A DNA stretch of 64,000 nucleotides, from positions 1 through 64,000 of the forward strand of contig CAJNDS010001691.1 of the NCBI GenBank assembly GCA_905221605.1, given 5' to 3'. This DNA is from Symbiodinium natans. Taxonomy: Eukaryota; Sar; Dinophyceae; Suessiales; Symbiodiniaceae. The number at the start of each line of letters is the position of its first letter. Positions within the stretch are counted from its first letter, which is position 1. Shown piece after piece: positions 1 to 11,349 of this stretch. The position numbers were made by a program, and so were the translations under genes. The notes beneath the pieces are model-generated. The model worked only from the letters and a program-made list of their open reading frames with translations. It ran no database searches and was not told the origin of the DNA.

Positions 1-1194
1 TGCACTCTGCGCAGTCGTCCGTATCTATTTCCCAATTGGCATCATATGTGCCTGGGGGACAGTCCGAGCAATTGGTGCCGTTGAAGACTTGGCCCCTGCC
101 GCAGATTTTCCTGACCGAGAGCTCATAGCTCCAGGCATCGTCCTTGTAATCGGTTAAAGAGGACACTCCGCCAAAGATGACAATGGTGGATTGGATCAAT
201 ACCCCAGCAGAGCCATAACGGCCGGATGGCGCAGCCAGGGTGTGCCATTGGCCAGCAGTTAGGTCAAGCTGGTAGAGTACGGAAGAAAGTGTGTAGCCAT
301 ACTGGCCTCCGTGGATAAACAGCTGATCTGATAGCTCGCTATACATCATGTTGCTGCCTTGTAGACGCCCGGGCCCATTTGCGGCAGAAACCGGGCTCCA
401 GCTGTTGGCAGCGAAAGCATAAATCCACAGGTCGTTACGCACACTGCTTGTATAATCGTGACATGAAAACCTTCCGCCAAACACGAACATCAGGTTCCGT
501 CGCTTTGACACACCACTAGCCGCTCGGCTTCTTTGACTTGGAAGGCTGGTGGTGGCTTCAGGTTGTTTCCAAGACAGGCTCGCCAGGTCCAAGGACCAGA
601 ACTCTCCGGAATGCGTGCACGACGTAGACGTTGCAAATTGAACAACTCCTCCAAACACAAACAAAGCACTTTGATCTGGCGCGCACTCCATGATGTGTCC
701 ACTGCGAGGAGCCGGATTGAGCTCGCTGCTGTACGTAATCTGGGACCAGATTCGTGCGGCTGGCTCAAAATGCCACATATCACTCATGATGGTTGTCCCA
801 TGTTGCCCACCAAAGACATAGAAATCCTTCCCAACAGCTGCGGAAGCATGCTGAGAGCGTGAAGCAGGTGACAGTCCTGATGTCAGGAGCAAGTTCCACA
901 CAGAACCTGCAAACCGCCACACATCCGAGAGAGAGCCGTAGCCATCGTGGCCACCGAAAAGTAGTGACCCATGGCTTTCCACGTTGGTGAAGGTGGCCCA
1001 TGCTCTCGGACCGGGGCCTTCAACTTCCACCTGAACACCGCCCCAAACGGTTTAGGGTAGAGGGTTAGGGTTTAGGGTTTGGGGTTTAGGATCTGCAAAC
1101 TTGCTCGAGGACCCCCCGCCTCCTTCCATGACTCCCACCCTGAAACGCCAGCCACGAGCACGACGAGCGCTCCAGCTACTGCCATCTTCCACAT
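1..1194 (-). CDS. Secreted kelch-repeat protein with Cys-rich tail (5' part, two exons, runs off window)
   Basis: Exon 1 (1194-1105) starts at the ATG at 1194 and encodes a hydrophobic leader, MWKMAVAGALVVLVAGVSG, which looks like a signal peptide. Exon 2 (1030-1) is open to the window edge, about 343 codons. It carries six kelch-type blades, each with a GG doublet and most with a downstream Trp: FGGHDG..DVW, FGGQHG..DMW, FGGVV..EFW, FGGRF..DLW, HGGQYG..GQW and FGGVSS..DAW. A Cys-rich stretch, NGTNCSDCPPGTYD, follows and resembles the GCC2/GCC3 (ephrin-receptor-like) module. Kelch blades form a beta-propeller used for protein or glycan binding; the ligand here is unknown. The two exons join in phase 0 across a 74-nt GC-AG intron. 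The in-frame TAA at 1052-1054 lies inside that intron, which is why no single ORF spans the gene. The 3' end lies outside the window. The kelch call is secure; the exon 1 start is likely. Confidence 0.8.
1031..1104 (-). other. GC-AG intron made largely of CCCTAAA-type repeat
   Basis: Read on the minus strand, the intron starts GCAAGT after the codon CGA and ends TTCAG before GTGGAA. Both flanking codons are complete (phase 0). Its middle is a degenerate CCCTAAA tract of about 40 nt, so telomere-type sequence lies inside a real intron. The boundaries are inferred from frame continuity and the matching GC-donor consensus. Confidence 0.6.
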
Positions 1195-1978
1195 GCGACG
1201 GTTCCGACCTCTCACCAGCCTCAGCTGGTCCGTCGACAACAGTGTCTGACATGAACTGTCATGAGCTGAGTTGGTTCTGTACTCCTGGCAGTCACTCACA
1301 CTATGTATTCGGGGAGTCAAACTCTCATTTGCCAAGGCAAAATACAACTTGTTTCTCACCAGATTGGCTCCTTTTTCTGTGCGTAGAGTCCACACCCGCG
1401 CTCAGACCGAAATGATTTCTTACTCGTGGCCTCTTCTCGTGCTAACATGGTGACCGATCTCAACCCAAGACAGCCTTTTATTTACACATCTTGATCTCTA
1501 CAGACGGAGTTCTTTATAAACTCAACAAATTCACAGAAGAAGTGGTCTCGACCACTCGCTGACAAGAGAAACTGAGTGCTGCACGTCCTTTCAACTTTTC
1601 TTGCTGTGAGCCGATAAAAATCATTCAGAATCAGCAGTGGATGCCGGGAAAGTGGGCAAGATTCATGTCCTGTGTAGCTTCATTGGGTAAAGTGGAAACC
1701 CAGATTTGGCAGCAAGCTTGAAGATCCGAACGCCCGAAGGCATTGAAGGGGGCCAAGGCTTTCACAGGTGCTTACCTTAAACCAAGCCCTTCCGACTGCC
1801 ATTGCCCCGCTGGCCGGTTTTGCCCTAAACCCTACTTAGATTTTTTGCCTAACGGCAAAATGGGGGCGCGAAGCAAACAAAAAACAAAACCCCCCAAAAC
1901 CCCAACCTTTCAGCCCCAATCCCGCAATCCAACCCCTCAGCACCCCAAAGCCCCCCAAAACCAATAAAACACCATAAC
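1195..1978. other. No convincing gene
   Basis: This is the upstream flank of the kelch gene. I see no recognisable coding segment, RNA gene or ordered repeat apart from A/C-rich sequence (1850-1975) leading into the octamer repeat. Confidence 0.5.
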
Positions 1979-2440
1979 ATGCAGGAGTCCTCAGCCCTCA
2001 ACGGCCCTCAACAATCCCTCAGCAGTCCCGGAACAGCCCCCTCGCAACCCTCAACAACCCCCTTCAATAGCCCTTCCCTTCAGCAACCCCGCCCCTCAAC
2101 AGCCCCTCCTTCAATCCCTCTCCTCTCAGCCCCTCCTCAGCCCCTCTTCAACCCCTTCTCAACTCAGCGGTTCAAGCCCTCAGCCCCTCAGCCCTTCAGC
2201 CCCTCAGCCCTTCAGCCCCTCAGCTCTTCAGCCCCTCAACCCCAACCCCTCAGCCCTAGCCCCTCAAACCCCAGCCCCTCAGCCCCAGCCCCTCAGCCCC
2301 AGCCCCTCAGCACCCCAAAACCACTCACCCCCCACCATACCGGACAAAACCCAAACCATTGCAGCAAAACAAAACCCCAGCCTCCCCTCAGCACCCCAAA
2401 ACCACCCACTCCCACCACGCCCGACAAAACCCACACCATT
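1979..2440. repeat. Degenerate CAGCCCCT octamer repeat
   Basis: Imperfect tandem CAGCCCCT/CAACCCCT units, densest at 2170-2310. The 176-codon plus-strand frame across it is pure Ser/Pro/Gln low complexity and is not offered as a gene. Confidence 0.7.
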
Positions 2441-2509
2441 ACGACAGAAGCAAAAAAAAACTCCCCAAACCCGACAAACTCCTACAACCGTAAAACCCTT
2501 AAACCCTGA

Positions 2510-2735
2510 ACCCGGGGATCCCGAAAAATTCATGGGGCGTGTCCAGCGTCGACACTGCATACCGCCAAGTGGAAGTGAATGTGCGAACATGGTGATTCTG
2601 TTGTTGTTGATATGTGATCGTGAGGCCGAACCCCCTTGAACAGCTGGCGGGCGGCGACCGTCATCTGAACTACCCTGGATCAAGAGATTTCCTTGAAGAT
2701 TCCCTGAAGGTGAAAGGGCACCCACGTCATCATTG
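2510..2735 (-). CDS. Hypothetical coding exon
   Basis: The minus frame is open with a mixed, protein-like composition (for example GNLQGNLLIQGSSDDGRR and NNNRITMFAHSLPLGG) before running into the low-complexity repeat. No domain is recognised and splice sites were not established. It could equally be chance; the only support is composition and agreement with the prevailing coding strand. Confidence 0.25.
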
Positions 2736-2774
2736 TCGTGCTAGAACCATAGATCCAATCCGGAAAGCCTAAAC

Positions 2775-2885
2775 CTCAATCCGGGTGATTCCTAAAATTC
2801 CGGGAATTTTCAGCTCCGGGTGATTCCCAAAATTCCCAGGATTTTTAGACAATAAGCATTAAAATTCCCGGAATTTTCAGGATCC
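2775..2885. repeat. Short tandem repeat with palindromic core
   Basis: About two and a half copies of a unit of roughly 36 bp containing TCCGGGTGATTCC and the near-palindrome AAAATTCCGGGAATTTT. Confidence 0.65.
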
Positions 2886-3223
2886 CCCTGCAAGGCCCTC
2901 ACAAGCAGCCAAATCGACCGGAAGAGGAGGCGGGGCATCCGACAGGGCGGCCGCAGAGCGAAAATAGGGGTCGAGCCCGTAGCCTTTTATGGGGATATTT
3001 TATGGGGATATATTCATATCTTTCATCGTTCATCATAATTCTCCGAAATTATTGGGAGAATGCCCTGATCATTGTGCCACAGGATTGAACCCAAAGAGTA
3101 GCAAGAGTGACTGGATTTTATGCTGCCGCCTCTTCACAGGTCCTAGTCGCTCCTTCCGGCTCGGAGTCGCAGTGCAGAGTCGCCAGGCTACAGGGTTTAG
3201 GGTTTAGGGTTTAGGGTTTTTGC

Positions 3224-3556
3224 GGTCTGGAACTCCATGTTTGTGCTCCCACGATCCAGAATCTTGGTCCCTCAACCCTACTGCAAAACGACTAACTTCC
3301 CTGCATCGGATGTTCCGGGCTTGGGGGTTGGGTGCTTGGCGAAGATACTGCGCACCCCTGCCAGCGCCACCTATCACTCGCATATCTTCCGTCAGAAAGT
3401 GGCTCATAGCTCGGGTCCTGCGGACAAGAACTTGCTGCATCAACTTGCGATCTCCACTACTCCAGAAAAACCTCAAGGGACCATGCTTGTGGCAAGTGAA
3501 TGTGTTCAATTCGGACCTCTTTCTGCGGTCGGCGCCCTCATACCGAACCTCCCTAG
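3224..3556 (-). CDS. Unrecognised coding exon, about 110 codons
   Basis: On the minus strand an acceptor-like GCATCAG precedes 3556, and the frame stays open to a GC-type donor (GCAAAA) at about 3223. The peptide is rich in Arg with mixed hydrophobics (TFTCHKHGPLRFFWSSGDRK, MRVIGGAGRGAQYLRQAPNP) and does not look like repeat translation. No family is recognised. The downstream side runs straight into TTTAGGG repeats, as in the other exon/intron junctions here. Strand and frame are moderately supported; the ends are tentative. Confidence 0.45.
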
Positions 3557-3857
3557 CTGATGCTTAGGGTTCTGACGGGTCTACGGGCGAATCATGTGCA
3601 CATGAGTCGTGAAACCAAGAAGTGACTGTATTTGGCCATGCTTTGCGAATCGGTCGATCGCAGAAGCCGATCAAGCCAGCAGTTCGAGAGTTTGAAAATC
3701 CAGGTGCTTGAGGGTTTGAAACCTCGATGTTACCGTGAATGTTTCAGAAATGGAAAGTTCGAATGTTTGAGGCAGAGCGAGTTCGCAAGCTTGACAGTGG
3801 TTATCAAAACAATGCACAAACCTGGTGCCATTACTGACATCAATCATCAACCACTGA

Positions 3858-4140
3858 AGCACTAAACCACTAAACCATTAAACCAATCGATTCAGCCCAT
3901 AGGGAGCGAGGATCACCATTAAACCTTGAAACCAGTAAACCAGCCGATTCTGCCCAAAGGGAGCGAGGGCCACAATGAAACACCAAACCGTCAAACCATG
4001 AAACCATTAAACTGATAGACCATTAAACCGTTGATCCCAATCAAATGTGCCCATACGTAATACGCAGGAAGGAGCACCTCAAAGCCATTCAACCATACCT
4101 GTTGATTCTGCCCATTTGGGAAAAAGGGTTGGTTTAACGA
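3858..4140. repeat. Degenerate tandem repeat of about 65-70 bp
   Basis: Copies share the pattern CGATTCnGCCCA(A/T)AGGGAGCGAGG followed by runs of ACCATTAAACC. A diverged copy is seen at about 4085-4135 (TTGATTCTGCCCATTTGGG). No gene is visible from 3600 to 5250 apart from this repeat, one hairpin element and short telomeric stretches. Confidence 0.55.
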
Positions 4141-4458
4141 TGTTTCAGCCAATATGGTGTAATGGTTTACTGGTTGGGTTGATATTTTAATCATCGCTAG
4201 ATGACAGAATGCACAGGGCAACCGCTACAGGCAGGAGACCCTGATACTAATGTAAACATACTGGAATACTTATAATTCTAACTAGAATACTACTTAGAAT
4301 ACTCGAATATTTCGACTTTCGAGTATTTGTAAATAGAAAATATCCAAACTTGCGGGGCGCCGCCGAGCACCACACTCCACCACACACCAACAAACCCTAA
4401 CTCCCAGACCCTAAACCCTAAACCCGAATCCCAAGGGTCCGTACTCAAACCCTAAACC

Positions 4459-4552
4459 TTGGCCCCTTACACTAACAGTCCTTAATAGGACTTACAATCA
4501 GGGGTACTATAATCCCTACTAAGGACTGTTGGTTTAAGGGGGAACATCCCAA
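4459..4552. mobile_element. Hairpin MITE, family A (left end truncated)
   Basis: Inner inverted repeat AACAGTCCTTAATAGG / CCTACTAAGGACTGTT; the right end GGGGGAACATCCCAA is intact. It matches the family seen at 6041, 24544, 24997, 25982, 27129 and 19770. Confidence 0.7.
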
Positions 4553-5254
4553 CCTAAACCTCAAAGCAACTGGCGCGGGTCCTCGCGAGAGGGTCTACAC
4601 CTGGCTCTTGGAAAGCAGTCTCCGTCTTATGTGGAAGATTAGTGATTGGTGGCTTCGGGCACGGGGTTTACATGGGGCTGAGCTCGTGGAGCTTGGGGGT
4701 CAGGGTTGAGGGGTTTAGGGTTCGGAGTTTATGGTTCTAAGGGCTGTGGGGGCTTTTCAAGGTTTTGCTTGACATCCCTGCGCACTGATCCCTGAACCGC
4801 AACAGCCCGGCGTCTCGGAGCCAACTCGGCAGGGCAGTTTCAGAGAAGCACCTCAATTCGCCAAGGGTCTTGGAACCTGCGAAGCAAAAAGCCTAAGACG
4901 CAGAAACCCTAAACCCGGAACCCGGAACCCTAAACCCTAAACCCTAAACCCCAAACCTTAAAGTGCTAAACCCTAAACCCTAAACCCTAGACACTAAACC
5001 CTAAAGTGAATAAAGCCCGACATCTCCCTGAGCCCTGGACGGCGAAACCTTGTAGGTCTTGGCAAGGCTTAGGATCATGGTAGGGCCGTAGGGCTCAGGA
5101 AGGACCCAATCCACCTCAACACCTTTAACCTTGCATCCCAAACCCTAAACCCTAAACCCTAAACCCTTAAACGCGAGGCTGGCCACCCTTTCACGGCTGC
5201 GTGAGCGAGGCTTGGGCTCCTTGTCTGCATCTTCTGCTTCTGAGGGGATGTATA

Positions 5255-5460
5255 CTTAGTTGCTGAGTTCATAACCCCCCAAAACTACTAGCTGCTTAAG
5301 AACACCAAAAAAACATTCTTCCGTATTAAGGGTAATATAGGGATTATTGTTCTTTATTCTTTTGGGGGTTCTTGAGCAAAATAGTAGAAAAAGAGTACAC
5401 TTTCAGTTCTATAGGGGATTATAGTATCCAAGAAAGTGTAAAGTGTACTCATTCAGCTAC
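5255..5460. mobile_element. MITE family B with a family C element inserted in it
   Basis: The outer part reads CTTAGTTGCTGAGTTCATA, later AGAGTACACTTTCAGTTC, and ends AAGTGTAAAGTGTACTC. The family C hairpin (5285-5387, ACTACTA...GCTTAAGAAC / GTTCTTGAGC...TAGTAG) splits it. The uninterrupted relative at 44969 shows what the host element looks like. Confidence 0.65.
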
Positions 5461-5777
5461 GAAGTATAGGGGTGCAAGACATGGCTGCTCAAGGACATTG
5501 TGGTATTCATTTTTGGATCTTCAAAAATTTCAGGTCAAAACAGACATCATTTGATAACAAGCCACATGCAGGGCTTTTAGAGAGCTGGGGTTTAGGGTGC
5601 AGGGTTCAGGGTTCCGGGTCTAGGGCTGATAGTTGGAGTCAGAGTCCATGCGTGTAGGCTACTAGGCCGTCAGAGACACACTTTTCAAACGCGCTGCGAG
5701 GGGGAGGGGGGGGGAGAGGGGGAGGAGGCGCCCCCAACTTGACATCTACGCATCTTTTACAGGGTCCAGGGTTCATG

Positions 5778-5852
5778 TAGGGTTTAGGGTTTAGGGTTTA
5801 GGGTTTAGGGTTTAGGGTTTAGGGTTTAGGGGTTAGGGTTTAGGGTTTAGGG
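5778..5852 (+). repeat. Telomere-type TTTAGGG tract
   Basis: About ten near-perfect TTTAGGG units. A G-rich stretch (5697-5732, several runs of 4-11 G) lies just upstream and could form quadruplexes. Confidence 0.95.
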
Positions 5853-6040
5853 CTGATCTTGAGGAAGTGCCCAAACTTGCCGTCTTTGTGCCGGGCTTGC
5901 TGAGTCAAAGTGGGCTGCGGAGCTTGCTGCATCAAAAGGAGGGAAGTACCCTTAACTCAGCTTCCTGGAGTTGCCATGAGCCCCAAGGGGGTTAGGGTTT
6001 AGGGGCTGGGCTTGGGGGGGGGGGGGGTGAATGTTGTAAA

Positions 6041-6146
6041 TTGGGATGTTCCCCCTTATACTCGCAGTCCTTAATAGGGATTCTAGTACGCCTCCTCCTT
6101 CATTATAATCCCTATTAAGGACTGTTAGTAAAAGGGGACATCCGAA
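6041..6146. mobile_element. Hairpin MITE, family A (best full-length copy)
   Basis: 106 bp. The left end TTGGGATGTTCCCCCTTATA is matched by the right end GGGGACATCCGAA, with inner inverted repeats GCAGTCCTTAATAGGGATT / AATCCCTATTAAGGACTG. There is no coding capacity; it is expected to depend on a transposase elsewhere. Confidence 0.8.
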
Positions 6147-6968
6147 GTTGCAACCTTTCAAGCACAAGCTAATACAAGCCTTCAAACACCATGAGCATGC
6201 TCAGCGGGGTCCTCTCGGTTCCGGCGTGGACCTTGTCTTGCTTCGACACATGCTTCAAGAGGTTTAGGGTTTAGGGTTTAGGGTTTAGGGAACCGACTGA
6301 CAAGGCCCCCCAAAACCATCGAGCCCTCGACAGCTCTAAGCCCCAAACCCCAAGCTGGCACTTAAAACGGGTTTAGGGCCTTTGCAATTAGGGTTCACAA
6401 AACTCCCAAAACCCAAAACCCAAAACCCTAAACTTAGTGAGGGGTCGCTTCCGTCGAGCGACAGACCCCGAACGGCTTGGCCGAGGGCTCACAGCCCGAG
6501 CGCCCATACGAAAAGAGCGGGCCGCGGAGAGGTGAGGGTAAAGCCTCACCGGCTTGTCCTGTACAGGCCAACGACCCTGGTCTTGCTTCCGGCCTAAGGG
6601 ATGGCCGTATCCAGACCACCTTTAGTGTTAACTAAAGTAGAACCCCAAACCTCGGGCCGTTGGGGTGGGCTCCACGTCCGGGGGTGTCCGGGGGGGTCCA
6701 TGTGTCCGGGCGGCTTGTCTGGGGGGTGCGCCGGGACCCCCCGGGCGTGGTGCGGGACATTTTTTGTTGCTCTCTCCTCTGTGAACCATCGCGTTGGTAG
6801 AATGGAATGCGCCTTGGCATGAATTGAACGCCCCCCTTGAGGGGGGTTTGGGGGGTGAACCCTAAACCCTAATTGAGAATAGGTTTGGGTGGCCGGGGCG
6901 GGATTACAGGCAACGCGAGCGTGCGGCCCGGGGCGTTTCACGCCCGAGCGCGCGACCTCGCACGCACA

Positions 6969-7141
6969 CCCTAAACCCTAAACCCTAAACCCTAAACCCT
7001 AAACCCTAAACCCTAAACCCTAAACCCTAAACCCTAAACCCTAAACCCTAAACCCTAAACCCTAAACCCTAAACCCTAAACCCTAAACCCTAAACCCTAA
7101 ACCCTAAACCCTAACCTAACCCTAAACCCTGAACCCTAAAC
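6969..7141 (-). repeat. Long CCCTAAA tract
   Basis: About 24 units, almost perfect, ending in degenerate CCCTGAA/CCTTACA variants. It lies directly downstream (in the minus sense) of the first Arg/Asp-rich exon. Confidence 0.95.
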
Positions 7142-7168
7142 CTTACACAGCATCCTGGGGTCACAGAC

Positions 7169-10100
7169 CTGGGCGCGCCCTGCGATCCTCTTCGTAGCGG
7201 TCGTCGCGGCGCTCCTCCTGCAGTTCCATGAGGCTCAGGGTCTTTCACTTGTTTTCAACAAGTTGCGCTCATTTCTGTACCTAACGAAAGGCTTCCCGGG
7301 CTTATTCCGATTCACCAGCTTGTTGAGGCCGTTGAGGCCCCTGGCAAGAATGGCACGTTGTTTTCGGTTGGTCTTTTACAGCGCTTCAGCCAGTTCTGAA
7401 ACAGCCAGGCCAGATCCCAGTGAAGCCAGGAAACTAAGCCGACCTAGTGTCTTCCCACCAGAAACACTCCGTCGTCCACGATTTATGCTTCTACAGGTTG
7501 TCGGGGGTCTAGGTTCTCTCGGCATGCAAGGGTCCAGAGTCTAGGTTCTCTAGGCACGCAGCAGACCGTGATTGTCCAAAGCCAGGGTCCTAAAGGTGTC
7601 CTGGAGGTCCCAGCGATGTTTAAAAACAGATGCCAAAGACACCCTAAACCCTAAACCCTAAACCCTAAACCCTAAACCCTAAACCCTAAACCCTAAACCC
7701 TAAACCCTAAACCCTAAACCCTAAACCCTAAACCCTAAACCCTAAACCCTAAACCCGATCGGGTCCGCCTTGCCGCGATAGCCATCCCGGTCCCGACCGC
7801 GGCCATCGTCGCGGCCTGGAGATGTTTGCTTCGCTGAGGGCCTGGTTTAGGGTTTAGGGTTTAGGGTTTAGGGTTTAGGGCTTAGGGTTTAGGGTTTAGG
7901 GTTTAGGGTTTGAAGGTGCCTGGGGGTTTGCGGTCTATGCAACGCAAGGCCTCGACGAGGGTCGTCCTCATAGCGCTCCTGTCAGGGCTTAGGGTTTAGG
8001 GTTTAGGGTTTAGGGTTCAGGGTTCAGGGTTCAGGGTTCAGGGTTCAGGGTTTAGGGTTTAGGGTTTAGGGTTTAGGCTTCAGGGTTTAGGGTGACTTGC
8101 CCCACCAGGACGCTAGGCACCACACACTGAACCCCCAAACCCTGTAATTCCTTAGACCGATCGACCAATAACCAGATCAAGGTCTTTTTGGAGTGCAGGT
8201 GATGCCAGCCTCATCCTCCCGACGTCGTTCCTCGCGCCGGTAATCCTCCTCCGGATTGAAGTTCTTAGCTTAGGGCAGCCGGTTACGCGAGTGAGAACAG
8301 AAAATTTGGGAACTGCTAAGACTACGACTACACCCCATTCGACGATGGTGGCGTGCTGCATCCGCAAATCTAGGGTTTAAAGGCTTGCACCGGGCGATTA
8401 CGGGTGCGTGATGTACGAGCACTGCCACCGAAACCGCAAGCATACATCGGTTGGAGCTGGCCCTTTGCTTTGAGACTCAGAGAGCCATGAGCGTCAAGTT
8501 TAAGATTTAGGGTTTAGGGTTTAGGGTTTAGGATTTAGGGTTTAGGGATGTTTAGGGTTTAGGGACCGAGCTTGGCCACCCAAACCTCCAAGCACCCTGA
8601 GCATTCTCTAGATGACGAAGCAGAAGCCTTAATCCGCGAGATCCGGAACCCTAAAAGGCCTTCCAATCCATCTACAGCCTAAACCTTCAACCTTGCAGCC
8701 GACATCAACATCCGCATTCGGTGCTGGCAACTGGAACCGACGCAACAACCTGAACCATACGAGCCCTGATACTAGGCAGCACTTAGATTAGGGTTTTGGC
8801 GGTTGCGGGCTCAGGCTTGTCCTCAGCAACTTTGCCGCCTCAGGTTCAGGGTTTTGGGCATTCAAGGTCCTTGGCACGGTATGCATCGCGCTCGCGCCCG
8901 CGGCCATCGTCACGCCCTGGCCGCAAGTTAGACTTGCTCACTGCAGGGTGCCGGGTGACATACGTCACTACGTCCTTTCACGGGCACCGGGCCGAAAACA
9001 CCACCTCGAGATGGCTAGGCTGGGGATCCTGTATTCGACTGAATCACCCTAAACCCTAAACCCTAAACCCTAAACCCTAAACCCTATGCAGACTCAAACC
9101 AGTCCCGCCAGCCCCTGCAACTAAACTCAGGGCCTCCTTCGCGCGGCCGGCGGCGGTCGTCATAGCGCTCCTTGCAACGTGTTCTGGGGATGCACATTCG
9201 ATCACATTCCTCCCTAGACCCTAAACCCTAACCCTAAACCTTAAACCCTAAACCCTAAACCCTAAACCCTAAACCCTAAACCCTAAACCCTAAACCCTAA
9301 ACCCTGACCCTACACCCTTAAACCCATGATCTCTTGGACGGGTTGGCTGCAGTGTCCTTTCTGAGGGATTTGCGCTTCGGGGGCTCATGTAAATTCGAGA
9401 GTTGAGCCATTGGTGGTTTAGGGTTTAGGGTTTAGGGTTTAGGGTTTAGGGTTTAGGGTTTAGGGTTTAGGGATCCGCTGTGTTGGGCCTGTGCCGGCAG
9501 CATCTTGCTTGGGAGGTTTCAAGGATTAGTGGTTTGGTGGTTGCTTGCAGGTGCAAGGGCTTGGGGGCTCCACAGACTAAGGTTGCAGGGGGGGCAGGGT
9601 CGGGTTCATATTCGTGTTTCGAGGTTCGGTTTCCGTGATTCTGCAAATCTCCTCCTCACGCCGGCGGTCGTCGCGGCGGTACTCCTCCTGGTCGCGTTTG
9701 CTTCGCGGGCTGATATAAAGTGCCTTGGGTGGTTTATGAGCTTGTGGGTCTTCCAAGTTCACAGGACTTCTTGTGCCTTGTGCTTGGAACCTTCCCCAAA
9801 ATACAACAGCCCTATGCTGTCGTGGTGACTCTGGCAAGGCCTGTGAACGCATATGAACATGTCGCCAGGACGCGGAAGACGCTAAGCCCTACATGCAGCC
9901 TGAAACGTTGGCATTGACCAATTGGGGCCCCTGCTTTCGTGAAATTGAGACGAACAACCACCAAGGGTTTAGGGTTTAGGGTTTCGGGTTTCGGATTTAG
10001 GGTTCTGGCTTTCGTGAACTTGAGACGATGGCTACTCATAGAGCTCGATCATACTCGATCCGACACCCAGCCGCCATACGCTCGGAGCCAACCGAAGCCT

Positions 10101-11340
10101 AAGCCCCCTAAACCCTAAACCCTAAACCCTAAACCCTAAACCCTAAACCCTAAACCCTAAACCCTAAACCCTAAACCCTAAACCCTAAACCCTAAACCCT
10201 AAACCCTAAACCATAAACCCTAAACCCTAAACCCTAAACCCTAAACCATAACCCCTAAACCCTAAACCCTAAACCCTAAACCCTAAACCCTAAACCCTAA
10301 ACCCTAAACCCTAAACCCTAAACCCTAAACCCTAAACCCTAAACCCTAAACCCTAAACCCTAAACCCTAAACCCTAAACCCTAAACCCTAAACCCCAACC
10401 CCTAAACCCTAAACCCTAAACCCTAAACCCTAGACCCTAGACCCTAGACCCTAGACCCAAAACCCTAAACCTAACCTTCCTATTACTTTTCTTCAGTTTT
10501 ACTTCTGCAGGTTCAAAGGCAAGCTTTCTTGTTGCTTTTGTTCTTTTTTGTTTTGTTTCCTTTTGTCATTCACATTGATGGGAGTGTTGCAAATTATATT
10601 GATATCGATCCTTGCGATGTTAATGAAATCAACTGAATCAAAAATAAGACTCTGCGCCACTCTAGCACGGCTGCTTAAAGGCCATAAACCACAGCAACCT
10701 AAACTCCCCGAAGCCGCAAAGCCAGGCACTCCCAACACCTGGAACAACCACCAAGGGTTTGGGGTTTAGGGTTTTAGGGTTTTAGGGTTTTAGGGTTTTA
10801 GGGTTTTAGGGTTTTAGGGTTTTAGGGTTTTAGGGTTTTAGGGTTTTTAGGGTTTTAGGGTTTTAATTACGGTTTTAGGGTTTTAGGGTTTTAGGGTTTT
10901 AGGGTTGCCCAAGCCCAAACCCCGAAGCCCGAAAACGAAGCCCTAAAGTGGCCCTAAAGCTGAAAGAGCTCGGGGCAGTCCTTAGCGCGAACCTCCCGGC
11001 GCGGTGCGCGGCCGTCATCGCGGGCTGCGCAGGCACGGGGGGAAGTCCCAGGAGCTCCCGGGGTGCAGGGATCCTAAAGCTGAAGCCTAAAACCCTAAAC
11101 CCCTAATCACCAAAGACCATGCGTGGCGGAAGCCTCGGTACCCTTTTGGAGTTTGGACGCCATAAACGGTTAGGGTTTAGGGTTTAGGGTTTAGTTTAGG
11201 GTCTAGGGTTTGGGGTTTAGTTTAGGGTTTAGTGTTTATGGTTTAGTGTTTAGGGTCTATAGGGCCTAAAGCGCCTACACCCCAAGCCTCGGCCATTGCG
11301 AGCAGTCTCGTCACGGCGATCTTCCTTGCGCGGTTTGAGA
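7169..11340 (-). CDS. Series of short Arg/Asp/Glu-rich exons (one gene or several related genes)
   Basis: Minus-strand segments between telomeric tracts encode closely similar charged peptides: 11325-11300 (KEDRRDET), 11031-10994 (RDDGRAPRRE, then GTTCGC), 9710-9650 (SKRDQEEYRRDDRRREEE), 9174-9135 (ERYDDRRRPRE), 8944-8868 (GRDDGRGRERDAYRAK), 8256-8190 (EEDYRREERRREDE), 7982-7951 (ERYEDDPRR), 7842-7762 (GRDDGRGRDRDGYRGK) and 7233-7169 (ELQEERRDDRYEEDRR). Many start after a CAG or AAG and end at GT, GC or GA. The peptides resemble the charged RD/RE repeats of RNA-binding or scaffold proteins, but no fold can be named. A short exon-like segment at 7620-7555 (HRWDLQDTFRTLALDNHG) may belong here. 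Exon repetition is clear; the gene structure is inferred. Confidence 0.5.
7642..7756 (-). repeat. CCCTAAA tract
   Basis: About 16 perfect units, directly abutting a charged exon. It is followed 88 bp later by a tract in the opposite orientation. Confidence 0.95.
7844..8095 (+). repeat. Two TTTAGGG tracts with a TTCAGGG variant block
   Basis: 7844-7911 and 7986-8095 are TTTAGGG. A run of about five TTCAGGG units at 8018-8050 shows local homogenisation of a variant. A short charged exon lies between the tracts. Confidence 0.9.
9214..9322 (-). repeat. CCCTAAA tract
   Basis: About 14 units with CCTTAAA and CCCTGA variants at the edges. It is followed at 9416-9471 by a TTTAGGG tract of opposite orientation. 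Confidence 0.9.
10108..10470 (-). repeat. Longest telomere-type tract in the window
   Basis: About 50 CCCTAAA units. Single-base variants (CCATAAA, CCCTAGA, CCCCAA) are clustered, and the last block is homogeneous CCCTAGA. Confidence 0.95.
10757..10905 (+). repeat. Octamer variant TTTTAGGG tract
   Basis: About 17 units of TTTTAGGG, one T longer than the usual heptamer, with one TTTTTAGGG and one diverged unit. Confidence 0.95.
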
Positions 11341-11349
11341 ACTGGGGCA

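Noticed and set aside
1979-2509. 176-codon Ser/Pro/Gln ORF
   Set aside because: Translation of a CAGCCCCT octamer repeat, merging into CCCTAAA-type sequence; no non-repetitive part.
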